Assembly: GCA_963932465.1 (NCBI GenBank)
Contig: OZ010788.1
Span: 200,138,559-200,202,558 of the forward strand
DNA: 64,000 nucleotides
Reading direction: 5' to 3'
Source: Maratus speciosus
Lineage: Eukaryota; Arthropoda; Arachnida; Araneae; Salticidae
Part shown: positions 23,696 through 34,769 of the stretch, piece by piece
How the letters are laid out: each line of letters opens with the position of its first letter
How positions within the stretch are numbered: position 1 is the stretch's first letter
Program-made: the position numbers and the translations under genes
The notes under the pieces: model-generated
The model's input: the letters and a program-made list of their open reading frames with translations, nothing else
Database searches by the model: none
Told to the model about the DNA's origin: nothing

Positions 23696-24639
23696 TTTCA
23701 CTATCTCTTCTAAAATCAGAAATACGACATTGTCAGGAATAGCAGGTGAACATCGGTTATTACCAGGTCTTTTTTACAAGCAACAAGTGAAGTAATGATA
23801 TCAGAATTAACAATTCCAAAAGAAAAAAGAATTAAAGAAAAAAAAACCTTAAGAGAAAATAAAACGTTTATTAAATAGAGATAAATGCAATGATAAAAAG
23901 CAGTATCACATAAAAAAAGAGATAACACAATAAAGATAACGATTCTTGTTTTTTGTTGCCATAGAAACAGAAAATAAGATAGAAGAAATGGGTGAAAATT
24001 TCCTCTAAGAGCAATAGGAATCCGAATATTCTTCAATGTCGTAATTCTCATCACGTTCCGAAATTGAAGATGCAATTCTCCTTTTCACTTTTCTTTTTCA
24101 TTTTTTCACTTCTATTCTTTTTTTTTTTTTTTTTTGTCTCATCATCTTCCTATGAGAGTGTCGGGACAAAGAAAATGTTGTTGACAAGCAATGGATACGG
24201 TTTTCTTTTTACGGATGTGTATTCGAAACTGCTAGGTGCAGCAGTATTTATGTGTCCATCATAAAAGAAAATGCTAGTTTTAAGATGTATTTTAAAATTT
24301 ATTCATTCATGCAGTTTTTTTTTTTTTTCCTGAGGACATTTTTTTTTTTTTTTTTTTTTTTTTTCATGGAATGCAAATGTTCGTCTCAGCGTGTGGTCAA
24401 AGAATTTGCATGAAAACAATGCGTAGTGTTTTACTAACCTTTTTTCAGAATTTATTGTTATTTAAAGAGCAATTTTTCAGTGTGTATTATAACAAGTTGT
24501 CACGTTCAAAGTGATATATTCTTTAAGTCAACTCCTAAAATAAAAGCGAATCTTTTAGAGCAAAGTAAATTAACAGACAACGCGGAGAAATAATTGTTTT
24601 TAGATTAAAAAATTTATGGCATATATATATACTCACGTA
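23696..24639. other. No gene recognised; long T-tracts
   Basis: Contains T-tracts near 24119-24136 and 24340-24364. A 119-codon minus-strand frame (23716-24075) is rich in Phe/Leu/Ile from AT-rich sequence and has no motif. Confidence 0.4.
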
Positions 24640-25078
24640 ATTTTAGATATGTCTCGCTTTTTAGGTGTGTTCGTAATTATAAAAATGCGTAGCACCTATA
24701 GTCGCCGTCTGGTCCGTCAGTCTGTCTGACCGTATATAACAGCGTAAAAACTACCCAATCGAAAGGTTTGAAATTTAATATACATAATCGTTGCAGAATT
24801 TTGTTGAGTCATTTCAAATTTTATTAAAATTGAATTAAAACTTAACAAGATATTAATAGAAGTTTTCTTCATTCTATTAAATCCTATCATAACAGATGGA
24901 GATATATTATTTTCGTATTACTGAATTTAATATACATAATCGTAATAAATTTTGTATTCATGCATTTTTACATAAGAGTGCAACAGCTATTGCACCAAGA
25001 TCTGAATATTTATCAAAAGAATTATAATACGAAATTTATAAACCACATTTGCCACGTTTGACGTACAGTTTCCGACTT

Positions 25079-25080
<2 letters not shown>
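24640..25080 (+). repeat. (GTCY)n-containing repeat
   Basis: GTCTGGTCCGTCAGTCTGTC near 24708 follows a weak hairpin and precedes ACTACCCAATCGAAAGG and GAAATTTAATATACATAATCG, the last repeated near 24929. The layout resembles family A with a different sequence. Confidence 0.35.
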
Positions 25081-25109
<29 letters not shown>

Positions 25110-25164
25110 GTAAGTAGCTCGAAGAAAAGGAAAAAAAGGCAGAATTTTTTTAATCAGATTAAAA

Positions 25165-25450
25165 TTTTAACCGACTTAAAAAAAACGAGGATGTTATCAA
25201 TTCGACCCTTATGTGTGTATTTTTTGGTCCTTTTAACTTTCGTAAATGTGCACCTATTTTGATATTTTTTTTTGTTGTTTATTTGTTTGAAAGTGTAAGA
25301 CATCATGGTGGTCTCATTTGAATTTCGTCAAAATCTGATGATTAGGACAAATTTGTTTTTATAAAAACTTTAAAATTGAAAGCTTTAAATCAAAATGAGA
25401 CTGCCATAACTCTCGAAAAAATGCACCGATTTTTTTATACATTTATTCAG
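25165..25450 (+). repeat. Dispersed-repeat fragment (CCGACTT...CAATTCGAC type)
   Basis: ACCGACTTAAAAAAAACGAG, TTATCAATTCGACCC and GGTGGTCTCATTTGAATTTC in this order look like a repeat terminus I know from several arthropod genomes. The family is not certain and no coding part is seen. It is preceded by a 29-T tract (25081-25109). Confidence 0.4.
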
Positions 25451-25634
25451 AAATTCAAAGAAAAACAAAAATAAATAAATAAAATATAGACATCTTTAAA
25501 ATATTTCATTTTCAATTATTTTCATCAAGAGGCGCTATCTGTTTGGCGAGAAAGTCGCTACCCAGCAATTTTCCTTCCCCCTTTATTTGGTTTTGTTTCT
25601 ACGATTGTTGTTGGGAAAACCAATAAAAAGAAAA

Positions 25635-26156
25635 AGTGTCCAGTTAAACTGGTGGTATTGGGCTCACAGGCTATTCACACTGTTGTATATACTCTTATTT
25701 CAAAGAATAATGCCCCTCGAAAAATAAATTAAGGAGGATTAGCCATCCGTTTCCCTCCTTTATATTTAACCAATGAGCCTCCAAATCTAATCAGGGAAGC
25801 GCCTCATCAGAGTAAATTGGTATACCAAATTTGAATCAAATCAGATAATTCTGCATGAAAAATCCATTTATCTAAATTAAGGGTGATTAGCCCCCGTTCC
25901 TCCCCATTATACTTAACCAACGAAACCCAAAACTAATCAGGGAAGTGCTTTATCAGAATGAACATAGAAAAAAAAATTGAAGCAAATCGAATATTACTAT
26001 CAAGAGTTATCGCGTTACGTACATACATACGTACGCACATACATACATACATACATAAATACAGACCTAAATACAGACATAAATACATACATAAAGACAT
26101 ACATAAATACCTGCGGGCACATTAGCTCTCGGGCTTTGATAGCCTGTGAGCTAAAA
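25635..26156 (+). mobile_element. Family B element, copy 2 (two units)
   Basis: Same ends as copy 1: AGTGTCCAGTTAAACTGGTG with GGGCTCACAGGCTAT, and GCGGGCACATTAGCTCTCGG with ATAGCCTGTGAG. Only about two ~150-bp units lie between, and the microsatellite is longer (ACATACATAC type, 26017-26110). The short frames over the microsatellite are not genes. Confidence 0.75.
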
Positions 26157-26311
26157 TAATTAAAATGTATTTTAATTTTTAAAAACTTGTATGACACAAA
26201 AAAGAAGGAAAAAAAATTGTTAAGCGTTCAAATTCATCTAAGATTTTTGCGGTACACTCACTTCATTTGAAGAACTATATTTTTTACGGTAGAGGGATTT
26301 GTATACTAATA

Positions 26312-26525
26312 CAGAGTGAACGAAAAGTCCCTGGCAAATTTTTGAATTTAGTATAAAATCAATTAATTGAAGCCTTTTTTTTTTTCAAAAGTTTATAACT
26401 ATTTCATCTTTAAAATAATATTACTAATTCCAAATATGGCGCATTTGAATTGACTGGTTTCGGAAGACAGCGGCAATCTTTTATCTAAATGGAGAACAAG
26501 ACAAAGACAGTTGTGCGAAGTGAAG
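26312..26525 (+). repeat. Possible mariner 5' end
   Basis: ACAGAGTGAACGAAAAGTCC resembles mariner/Tc1 termini. About 175 bp downstream an ATG opens MENKTKTVVRSED before a stop. The opposite terminus was not found. Confidence 0.3.
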
Positions 26526-26836
26526 ACTGATGTCAGACTAGACAGCGTAAGAATAATAAAATTATAAAGTTAGTATGTTGGTACGTTAGTTAGACAAGCA
26601 GAGTAAAAACAAACCAAGCAAGCTAATATTACATTTCATTCCCATAAAATTCTTATAAATCAAAAGTTTTTTAATTTGTAGCATAGTGCCTAGCTACTGC
26701 TTTTATAAAAGTACTCTGCGGTCGAGTTTGAGATATTACGGGTGATCGTGATATTCTGAGATTTAACCCTTGTGCCTGAATGAGCTGGCTATTTCTTGCA
26801 ATATGATAATCAGGTATCTATGTGTAGTAGCTATCT

Positions 26837-26912
26837 AGCTGCGGGGTCGGAGTCGGACCCATTTTTTGAGAAAAAGAGTCGGAAATCTAGAATCGGAGTC
26901 GGCTTGTGAATT
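26837..26912. repeat. GGAGTCGG MITE fragment
   Basis: GCTGCGGGGTCGGAGTCGGA and a following TTTTTTGAGAAAAAGAGTCGG match the MITE at 10252-10682. Only one end is present. Confidence 0.55.
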
Positions 26913-26974
26913 TCTTTGTGTTTCATATATACATACATATATATATATATTTGTAGGAAATAACAAACAAAATC

Positions 26975-27057
26975 TTCCTTTAGCGCCCCTTCTCTTTTGG
27001 TTCTGACGCCCGGGGCACGTGCCCTTTCTGCACCCCCCACCCCTATTTTCGGCCCTG
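26975..27057. repeat. Solo right end of the hAT-type element
   Basis: GCGCCCCTTCTC...GGGGCACGTGCCC...CACCCC...TTTTCGGCCCTG matches the right end of the 4734-5427 element segment by segment. No left end is nearby. Confidence 0.6.
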
Positions 27058-27062
27058 CTACG

Positions 27063-27290
27063 GCATTGCAGACCGCGCGAAATATTAATTGTGTATTTGG
27101 CTCTAGTTTTGCTACGCAAAAAACAGTATCACATGGGTTCGCCAAATTTCGTAAAGGTAACTTTGATCTCAAAAATGAGCCACGCGGTCGCCCAGAATCA
27201 AGGGTCAATAATGACGAACTAAAAGTCACCGTTGAGTCTGACCCATCTCAGAGTGCCTATGAATTATTGTTGAAAGTTTGGATAAGTTTG
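27063..27290 (+). pseudogene. Mariner transposase N-terminal fragment
   Basis: One open frame encodes INCVFGSSFATQKTVSHGFA followed by KFRKGNFDLKNEPRGRPES and NNDELKVTVESDPSQSAYEL. This is the second helix-turn-helix and linker of mariner transposases, where W-F-x-K-F-x-x-GNFDL-x-xEPR-GRP is conserved; here the usual Trp is replaced by Gly. The DNA-binding N-terminus upstream is displaced by the hAT fragment, and the catalytic domain is missing downstream of about 27290. A broken remnant. Confidence 0.8.
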
Positions 27291-27787
27291 AATATAATAA
27301 TTCCTTATATTTGTAAGTTATCAACTAACTTTGGCTTTTTTTCCCCTACAAATTTCATCTTTGACGACCTGGTAATTTGACTTTTCAATTCATCAGTGTC
27401 ACGAATTGGAGATTGTTAAACATTGTTTTACAAGTATCCTCACAAACAAACCAAAGGAGTTGTGTCTGGAGATTTAATTGGCCACGGTAAAACATTGATT
27501 GTACCGTCATCTAGCTTACACTTCATCTTAAAAAAACTTTGATATTTTCTTTATGGAACATAAAAACCGTAAGTGTATATCATTGGTTGTTTATTATTAT
27601 CTTATTATCATAAAAAGTATTTTATTTAATATTAATATATTGTTCATGACAATCTACATTCGTCTTAAAATTCGGTTTATCTCAATTCTCGTAATTTGCT
27701 TTTAAGATCATTGCGGAAGCTAATATAACTTTGTTGTATCTATACTTCAAAAGGTAGATATTTTTTATTTCAATCGAACCACGCTCG

Positions 27788-28230
27788 TTTTAGCTCACAG
27801 GCTAAGAAAGTCTGAACGCTAATATGCCCGCAGGTTCTCTATGTACGTACGTACGTATGTATACACGTAACGCGATAACTCTTGGTAGAAATATGCGATT
27901 TGCTTCAAATTTTGTAAATAGATACATTCTGATAAAGCACTTCCCTGAATACTTTTAGGAGTTCATTGGTTAAGTATAAAGGGGCGGTGGACGGAGGGCT
28001 GATCCCTCCCCCCTTAACTTAGATAAATGGATTTTTCATGCAGAATTATCCGATTTGCTTCAAATTTGGTATACCGGTTTATTCTGATTCGACACTTCCC
28101 TGATCATTTACCATTTTTCTCAAAAAGAGTGAATTCCATTTTATGATTTAATAAGATAAACAAGAGTGTAATATACAATTAGTGTAAATAGCCTGTGAGT
28201 TCAATGCCATCAATTTAACTAAGCACTTTT
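27788..28230 (-). mobile_element. Family B element, copy 3 (inverted, ~1.5 units)
   Basis: The complement of copies 1 and 2: TTTTAGCTCACAGGCTA at the left, then GCCCGCAGG, a GTACGTACGTATGTAT tract, GCGATAACTCTTGGTAGAAA, one full and one partial unit, and ATAGCCTGTGAGTTCAATGC with AACTAAGCACTTTT at the right. Confidence 0.75.
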
Positions 28231-28635
28231 CCTTTTTTTTTTTTATAATTTATATAAAATTTTCATGTTTTTTTTTTTTAAATCTTAAAGCTCAGTTATT
28301 GCAAAATTGATTTTTGATGTTTTTCTATTTAATAAAAGAATTGCAAAAGGTTTCTGATTACCGGGTTTAATTTATTTATGAATATATTCGTATTATAACA
28401 GCATTATTGCTGATTCGTGTGTTGAGCTTCTGTATATACCATTTTATTTAAGTAGGTTCTCGGATGAGAAAGTTATAATATTTCAAACTTTAAATAGGGG
28501 AAGGGGATTCCCACTTATGGCGTTAGACTCCCCAATGGCAGCAGTGTTGATCACTTGCGGGAAAATATTTTGAGCTAGGAATCATTTGCTGGGACAAAAA
28601 GCGATTTTCATCTGCTAAAATGGTACTTCCCTATT

Positions 28636-29568
28636 ATACAGGGTGCGGAAAAAGTATTGATAATTTTTTCTTAATGTTTTTGTGCGTTTTTTAAATGGTA
28701 TAGAATTATTCTTTTGTGTATATTTGCTCTTTATAATGAAGCTGAACATCAAGAGCTACAAAATTTCCAAAGGATTGACGGAAGCCAATAAAAAGAAAAG
28801 AGTGCAGAGAACTTCTGAAACACACTGAAAGAAATGCTCACCGGCATTTCGTCTTCTGTGACGAAAAACTGTTCACTATTGAACAAGCTGTTAATCATCA
28901 GAATGACTGCATATTAGCCAAAGACCGTAAAACTGCTAATTCAAGTGGTGAAATAGTAGCCAGAAATGCTTATCCAGCCAGCGTGAGGGTTTTTGGCTGC
29001 ATCATAAACAATGGGAAATCCCCTTTGGTCTTTGTTGATGTTGGTGTCAAGATTAATCAGAACAATTATCTCAGCGATATTCTGATAAAGGAGGTCCTTC
29101 CATGGCTACATTGTCATTTTGGAAACAATCCATATGTGTTTCAATAAGATTCAGCACCAGCCCATAAGGCTCGCCAAACGCATCAGTGGTGCCAAGCAAA
29201 TCTTCGCGATTTCATTTCTTCTCAAGACTGGCCACTGAATAGTCCAGATTTGAATCCACTTGATTACTCAGTATGGGGAGTGTTGCAAGCAAGAGCCTGT
29301 GCTAAACCTCATAAGAATATTGCTTCTTTAAAAGCTACTCTGACACGTGAATGGAACGATCTTGATACGGACTACTTGCGTGGATGCCTTCCCGCGCCGT
29401 CTCCGCGAGTGTATCAAGCCAAAAGGAGACCGAGTCTAAAATGAATGATAGAATATCAATTCTTACTTAGTTGTTAAACTTACTCAATAAAAAATATTGA
29501 AATAATTGTATCCATGGCGTTGTAGTAGAGATTGATTTTTATATAATACTTTCTCCACAAGTCTCCTA
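28636..29568 (+). mobile_element. Mariner-like element, internally deleted
   Basis: Imperfect terminal repeats: TACAGGGTGCGGAAAAAGTA at 28637-28656, and a right end ATACTTTCTCCACAAGTCTC near 29546. About 0.93 kb instead of the ~1.3 kb usual for mariners; the missing part is the DNA-binding domain. Confidence 0.7.
28775..29443 (+). pseudogene. DD37D mariner transposase, catalytic part
   Basis: Conceptual translation gives HFVFCDEKLFTIEQAVNHQN (first catalytic Asp), a long core with GKSPLVFVDVGVKINQNNYL and EVLPWLHCHFGNNPYVFQ, then a stop codon just before DSAPAHKARQTHQWCQ (second Asp), and WPLNSPDLNPLDYSVW (third Asp). I count 37 residues between the second and third Asp, so the triad is DD37D, as in the maT group. 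The C-terminus continues to ASLKATLTREWNDLD and ends near 29443. The 5' part (28775-28840) is frameshifted, and the bipartite DNA-binding domain is absent. All three catalytic Asp codons survive, but the in-frame stop and the missing N-terminus make it inactive. Confidence 0.85.
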
Positions 29569-30060
29569 GAAGTCTTGGCACTTTTTAAAATAATTTGCGC
29601 TATACGGGCTTAAGAAAGTGAGATTTGCTGCTTATGTAATATGTTTATTCTGATTACACATATTAGATTTTTTTTAATTCGTATATAGTAGCAAATAAAT
29701 GGCTTCTGTATATTAAATAAATTGTATTAATATTTAACAAACTGCTTATGTACATAGCATGAAGCCGTTGAATAAGTTGCCAGAAAATACGTGTAAAAAA
29801 CTTTTTCTCTGACCAAGACCTTTTTCTCGAACTCGCCAAGACCATGATAAAGAAGGAAAGTAGCGATTAAATTCATTAAAAATAATTTTCATAAATAAAA
29901 ATGGCTCGTAAACAAGTTAGATTGGCTTTATTTGGTTGTAGTGAAATTAAAATATATAAGTTGGAGGGATTTAAAGATGACGTATACACGTAATTATTTC
30001 CAATATAAGCAGAACAAAAAATAAAAATGAATCGAAATAAAGCAGGAAATATAAACAAAA
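29569..30060. other. No feature recognised
   Basis: AT-rich sequence without repeat or coding structure that I can see. Confidence 0.4.
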
Positions 30061-31075
30061 ATGGTTATAATAACGGAAGTCTATCTAATTTTCTCTATTA
30101 AAGCAAGATCATCGTGTGACCTTGTACGATATTCATCGTTATCCGATTTACTAGAACGATACTTGTCTTCCAAGAAAACTATGATGGTCCAGAGCATTAA
30201 AATAAACGATGCAGACTCTCTTCAACTATGCACGGGGCAGTACCAGATCGACATCGGCACGTCCTATCCAAATATTTGCCGATGCTTATCTCGCGGAGGT
30301 AAGTAGCAATTTGCCATCCAGTTATTGATTTATTAGCCCCATATTAGTCGCATTTAATGAGCGGAAACGCGATGGAACCGGTCGCGACATCTCATATATT
30401 TATATTTTTTCGGGTTCACTTGGTTCATTATTGAGTCATACCCAGGTGGCGCGAGCATTTCTGTTTGAATACATTACTCTGTCTAATGAAGGGTAAAAAA
30501 GTGAAACAGAGTTTTGATCAATGCCTCCAGGGAAGGAAGTATCGCATGCGCTGATCTTAAATTCCTGATAAACATCCGATCCGCGATTTAATCCTTGGCC
30601 TGTGGAAGTGCTTAATCATTTATCTTAATAGCTATCAAGAGAAGATGGCACTGCCGAAATGAGTCATATTTGATAGTTAACACCTGAAACCGTTCGTGCC
30701 CATGCATGGGGTATTTGTGATTGTCAAGGTCATACCGGATGAGCCCGGAGGAAGAGATAGGTTGAGTTGAAATGCCACTGCGCCACGCAAAAATAAAAAC
30801 GAAAATACAAATTGTCTTTGACTCATCCCTGCTCCAAGAGAGAGCTGCATGTAATTTTGATGTATTTATCATAAATGTTGCAGAGGGTTCATGCGAACCA
30901 ATTAACGTCTTAAAAGGTTGAAAACCTTCATTGGAGCACTATGATGAATTACCTGCCAGTACCAGTCTTTTTTTTGGAAAGCCGGTATTCTGAAGATTCA
31001 TTAGGCGAATCCATTTCATCGAGATGTTCTAATTCATGCAAGTTATCGAATTCGCAGATGATCTAATCTAATAAA
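30061..31075. promoter_or_regulatory. Low-repeat, higher-complexity island; candidate regulatory element
   Basis: About 1 kb with balanced base composition, no homopolymers over ~10 and no repeats shared with the rest of the window. It holds an FTZ-F1/ERR-type half site TCAAGGTCA (30724-30732) and two AP-1-type TGAGTCA sites (near 30433 and 30662). An 81-codon plus-strand frame (30061-30306) has no known motif. Such islands inside long introns of developmental regulators are often conserved enhancers; here that is inference from composition only. Confidence 0.35.
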
Positions 31076-31515
31076 TGATATATCTATTAATCAAGCCCAA
31101 AATGAAATGCAATTCTATTAAGGAAAAAATTAAATTAAATTCATCACATATTCAGTAGCGACACTTGCCAAAATAATCGAAACACTTTACTGCACTTGCA
31201 CATATTCAATTTACAGAGTTCAGTGCAATAATATGTTTTATACCTTGGTAAACAAGTCGTTTTTGTGCAATATCCAAAGAATTGGTAATGTTTATTTAAC
31301 GTTTACGTACCGAATTCAGATCCAGGATCCAGATACATTTAAATTATTGATTTCTCATATTTTTACTTCTAGTTTAAAGATTTCAAAAAATTCAAAAATA
31401 TCAACAAGCAAGAAATTTAATTTTTAATTATTTTTCCAATTTAATGTGAAGGCATGATATAGCATTTGGGAACACTGGCATATAATAGGTTAATAAAAGG
31501 GAGAACGACATTAAA

Positions 31516-31534
31516 CAGTGGCGCAGCCAGGATC
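31516..31534 (+). repeat. hAT-like terminus, one end only
   Basis: CAGTGGCGCAGCCAGGATC resembles the outer bases of hAT elements. No matching right end or 8-bp duplication was found. Confidence 0.35.
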
Positions 31535-31807
31535 TTTGTCTGGGAAAGGTTCTGAATTATTATCCAAAAATTTCGTTGTTTCGTATGTAGTATATGATTT
31601 TCCCTTTTTATCTTTCTATCCTTTATTGATAAATAAATATGTGATGTAATAATCATCATAAAGTAAAACACACAATAATAATAAAAAAAGTTGTTTGCAG
31701 CTGCATAAGAAGCTTCAAGATATTTCAAGGCTTCACAAAGAAGCCTCTTTCCCATAAATCAAAACAGCAGCCTATAACACGTGTGTTGCTGCTGTTCTTT
31801 ATTTTAT

Positions 31808-32030
31808 AGGGTTTCGTTCATCTGACGAAACCCTATTCATCTCCCTCCTCTGTCTGTCTGTCACAGAGCTCGTTCTCGGAAACTGTATAAATTAGAGACT
31901 TGAAATTTTGCATACTTACAGCTGAATGCCTCCTATCACACGACAAATCATAAAATGTTGAAAAAGTTTTCTATTATTTTTATTAAATGAATTAATTTAA
32001 TTACATCCGACCATTTCTGCGATTTAGATT
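31808..32030 (+). mobile_element. Hairpin-ended (GTCT)n element
   Basis: A perfect 10-bp stem AGGGTTTCGT/ACGAAACCCT (31808-31834) is followed by TCTGTCTGTCTGTC and a body beginning AACTGTATAAATTAGAGACT. Same order of parts as family A, different sequence. Extent to the right is uncertain. Confidence 0.5.
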
Positions 32031-32238
32031 TTAACACTATAACGACAGGAAACTTTACTCAAGTTTTATAAAATTATTTTACACCGGAATTTTTATTTAA
32101 ATCTGTTTAACATATATATTTAACACTTTTCTTCTTTGTGTCTTTTACACTTATTTTACAAAGAAATTTCTGGTTTGCACTGAAATATATTCATATGGTA
32201 GGGGTCAAAATGACCACTCACGGTCTTTTTAGTGTTAA
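32031..32238. mobile_element. TTAA-flanked element (208 bp)
   Basis: Ends TTAACACTATAACGAC and GTCTTTTTAGTGTTAA. The right TTAA (32235-32238) is also the left TTAA of the next element. Confidence 0.65.
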
Positions 32239-32467
32239 CCCGGGAGAAAGCGTGCACACCCAGGGTATGAATAGTCTTCACTTCGTCACCAATAAATACA
32301 AATAGTAATCGTCACCTTGTTTAGTAGGAGACAATTGTTTCAAATTCTGCGATAAAAAAAGTTGAAGATTACTTAAAAAAAAAAAAAAAAAAAAAAAAGT
32401 GGTGACAATTGTAAAAACCATACGCACTCTGGGTCTATCAGGCCGGGCGCGCGTCCACCCCGGTTAA
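32235..32467. mobile_element. TTAA-flanked element (233 bp), abutting the previous one
   Basis: Ends TTAACCCGGGAGAAAGCG and GCGTCCACCCCGGTTAA are imperfect inverted repeats. The interior has a run of 23-24 A ending near 32398. Confidence 0.6.
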
Positions 32468-32499
32468 AATAGAACCTTAATTTCGGTCATTGTTTCGTG

Positions 32500-32565
32500 G
32501 GCTATGTCTCCGTGGTAAAACCTCTACCTGGTGTACAAAAAGTTCCTGGTTCTGAACCAGCCAAC
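32500..32565 (+). repeat. tRNA-like SINE head, degenerate
   Basis: A-box-like TCTCCGTGGTAAAACC (32507-32522) and B-box-like GGTTCTGAACC (32548-32558). Not a functional tRNA: the cloverleaf arms do not pair. Confidence 0.35.
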
Positions 32566-32639
32566 GAAGTTTGAAATTTTTTCCATGAATAGATTTTCTT
32601 ATCTAATAGATAATTTTTTTTTATTCAAAAATTCTTTTT

Positions 32640-32960
32640 TTTTAAATTGCCATATTTTAAATTTTGTTTAAACTTCTGTTAAATTTCTGACATTACGGAA
32701 TTTTAAATTTCGTTTGAACAATTTGTTTTGTTTTGAGAAAATTCGAAATTTTAAATTTTGCTTGAACATCCACTAAGTTCTTTGGGAATTTCAGCATTTT
32801 AAGCTTCGTTTAAAAGAATTTTTTTGTTTTTAGAAATTTTAAATTTTGTTTAAACCACGGCGAAATTGTTGAAATGTCGGAATTTTGAATTTTATTTAAA
32901 TAATTTGACTTGAATATTTTTAATTTGATTTAAAAAATAGCTTTTCTTTTGTAATAAATT
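32640..32960. repeat. Degenerate ~50-bp tandem repeat
   Basis: ATTTTAAATTTTG or ATTTTAAATTTCG followed by TTTAAAC or TTGAAC recurs about six times at intervals of 40-60 bp. Confidence 0.5.
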
Positions 32961-33282
32961 TAAAATTAAATTTAATGTTGTCATCTCTGTAAGGATTTAA
33001 TAGTTTTAAATTAATGATCTGGATTCATTAATTAAAGGATTAAACAAAGTGTTTCGAAAGGAATATTAAACGAGACCCTTTGTGCGATCTTCGATCACAC
33101 TTACCACTTGTTTTTCATTTTTCTCTGTAAATGTTCCGTTTTATGAGGGTTCCTTCAAGGTTTTCCTGAAGTATTGAAATAGTTTGATTGTAACTATTTG
33201 GCTATTTTTGATTTTCTTTATGTTGTTTTTACAAATCATTTATTCAACAATGCCAAGAGTTTTTGTATTTATCTTATATATT

Positions 33283-33501
33283 TTAACCCTTTCAGAGGCA
33301 AGGTACTCCAATTTGCAAAATACTGAAATGGATGATTGACACCAGAATTTACAAGCAGATTTATTTCAAAATAAGCAAAAGCTTTTGTTCACCTAATTAA
33401 TAAACGGAAAATTTTTCCTTCCAATATTCCGGTGCCAATGTGGCATTTAGGGATTAAAATTAGGTGGTCCAAAAATGAACCACCGCCCTTGAAGGGGTTA
33501 A
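33283..33501. mobile_element. TTAA-flanked element (219 bp)
   Basis: Ends TTAACCCTTTCAGAGGC and GCCCTTGAAGGGGTTAA. The interior GGTGCCAATGTGGCATTTAG is the complement of a motif in the 47492 element, so this is the same family in opposite orientation. Confidence 0.75.
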
Positions 33502-34365
33502 ACAGATCTTGTGAGGGGTTTTAACCGGCAAATCTTCTCTTTTACCTGTGCCAGGACATCAGGGAAGAAATTATTCAAACGATAAATGGATTTTAAACAG
33601 AATCCTCGATGTAAATCTTACTTTCATTTTTCGGGATAAATTTAAGAATTTGTTTTACTAATTTATTTATCTTATTTGTTTTAAAGAGGTTTTGGGAAGT
33701 TTTAACCGGTAAATCTTCTCTTTTCTGCGTCAGGTCATCAGATAAGAGGCAAAGTATAAATGGATTTTAAACAGAATCGGCGATGCAAAACTTATCTCCA
33801 TTTTTCGGGATAAATTGGATTTTTTTTTTCTTGTATTTATCTCGTATGTTTTAAAGAGGTCTTGGGAGGGGTCCTAATCAGTAAATCTGATTGTTTTTTT
33901 CAATCCGCCAACTCATCAGATAAGAAATAAGACAAAGGATAAATTGATTTTAAGCAGAATCTGCGATGCAAATCTTATCTTCATTTTTCGGGATAAATTG
34001 AAAAAAATGATTTTTTTTTTTGTATTTATCTTATATGTTTTAAAGAGTTGTTGGGAAGGGTCTTAATCAGTAAATCTTTGTTTTTTCGATGCGCCAACTC
34101 ATCAGATAAGAAATTAGACAAAGGATAAATTGATTTTAAACAGAACCTGCGATGCAAATCCTATCTTCATTTTTCGGGATAAATTGAAAAAATTATATTT
34201 TTGTATTTATATTATATGTTTCAAAGAGTTCTTGGGAGGGATCTTAACCGGTAAATCTTCTTTTTTACCTGCGTCAGATAATCAGATATGAAATTAGACA
34301 AAGGAGGGTTTTAAACGGTATATACGATGCAAAACTTATCTTCATTTTCCGGGATTAATTGAAGA
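33502..34365. repeat. ~180-bp tandem array, five units
   Basis: Units marked by AACCGG(C/T)AAATCTTCT or AATCAGTAAATCT at about 33521, 33697, 33870, 34062 and 34244. Each has ATCAGATAAGAAAT (or variant), GGATAAAT(T/G)GATTTTAA, GCGATGCAAATCTTATCTTC and TTTTTCGGGATAAATT. Confidence 0.8.
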
Positions 34366-34406
34366 AATGATGACACTTTTTGAAATATGCAACCAGCAAA
34401 GATAAC

Positions 34407-34435
<29 letters not shown>
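34407..34435. repeat. A29 tract
   Basis: Uninterrupted run of 29 A in an otherwise unremarkable stretch. Confidence 0.9.
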
Positions 34436-34438
<3 letters not shown>

Positions 34439-34769
34439 AAAAAACAATGAGCTAAAAAATCTAGAAATCTCAGCAAATCGGTCGATGTATTGCAATGATT
34501 AATAAGGGAATTTTGTTTGTGAAAAACCAAATCTTCAACATGTTTTCAGATGGTGTAAACTTCAATTGTTATATTCCAAGATAATGAAGAATCGGTAATA
34601 ATAAAACTTCGCAGCTTTTGACAAGTGGTTGAACATGTTTTTGGAATACTACTCTGTATATACCAAATTTATAATATATACATTTGCGTGTGTCTATATA
34701 GAGAAGTCAAATAAAGTATAAGAAAAAGAAGAGAAAGCTATTAAAATAGCAATTTATTTTGACAGCATA

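Noticed and set aside
23716..24075. 119-codon minus-strand frame as a membrane-protein gene
   Set aside because: Hydrophobic only because the sequence is T/A-rich; no start context, splice sites or recognisable family.
25977..26197. Thr/Tyr/Ile- or Val/Phe/Met-rich frames on both strands
   Set aside because: Translations of the ACATACATAC microsatellite in the family B element.
26312..27290. One mariner element spanning both the 26312 terminus and the 27063 fragment
   Set aside because: The sequence after the 26.49 kb ATG does not read as a mariner N-terminus and two other repeats lie between; a link cannot be supported.
30061..30306. 81-codon plus-strand frame as a coding exon
   Set aside because: It ends near a GAGGTAAGT that could act as a donor, but no acceptor is evident and the peptide has no known motif; left as part of a possible regulatory island.
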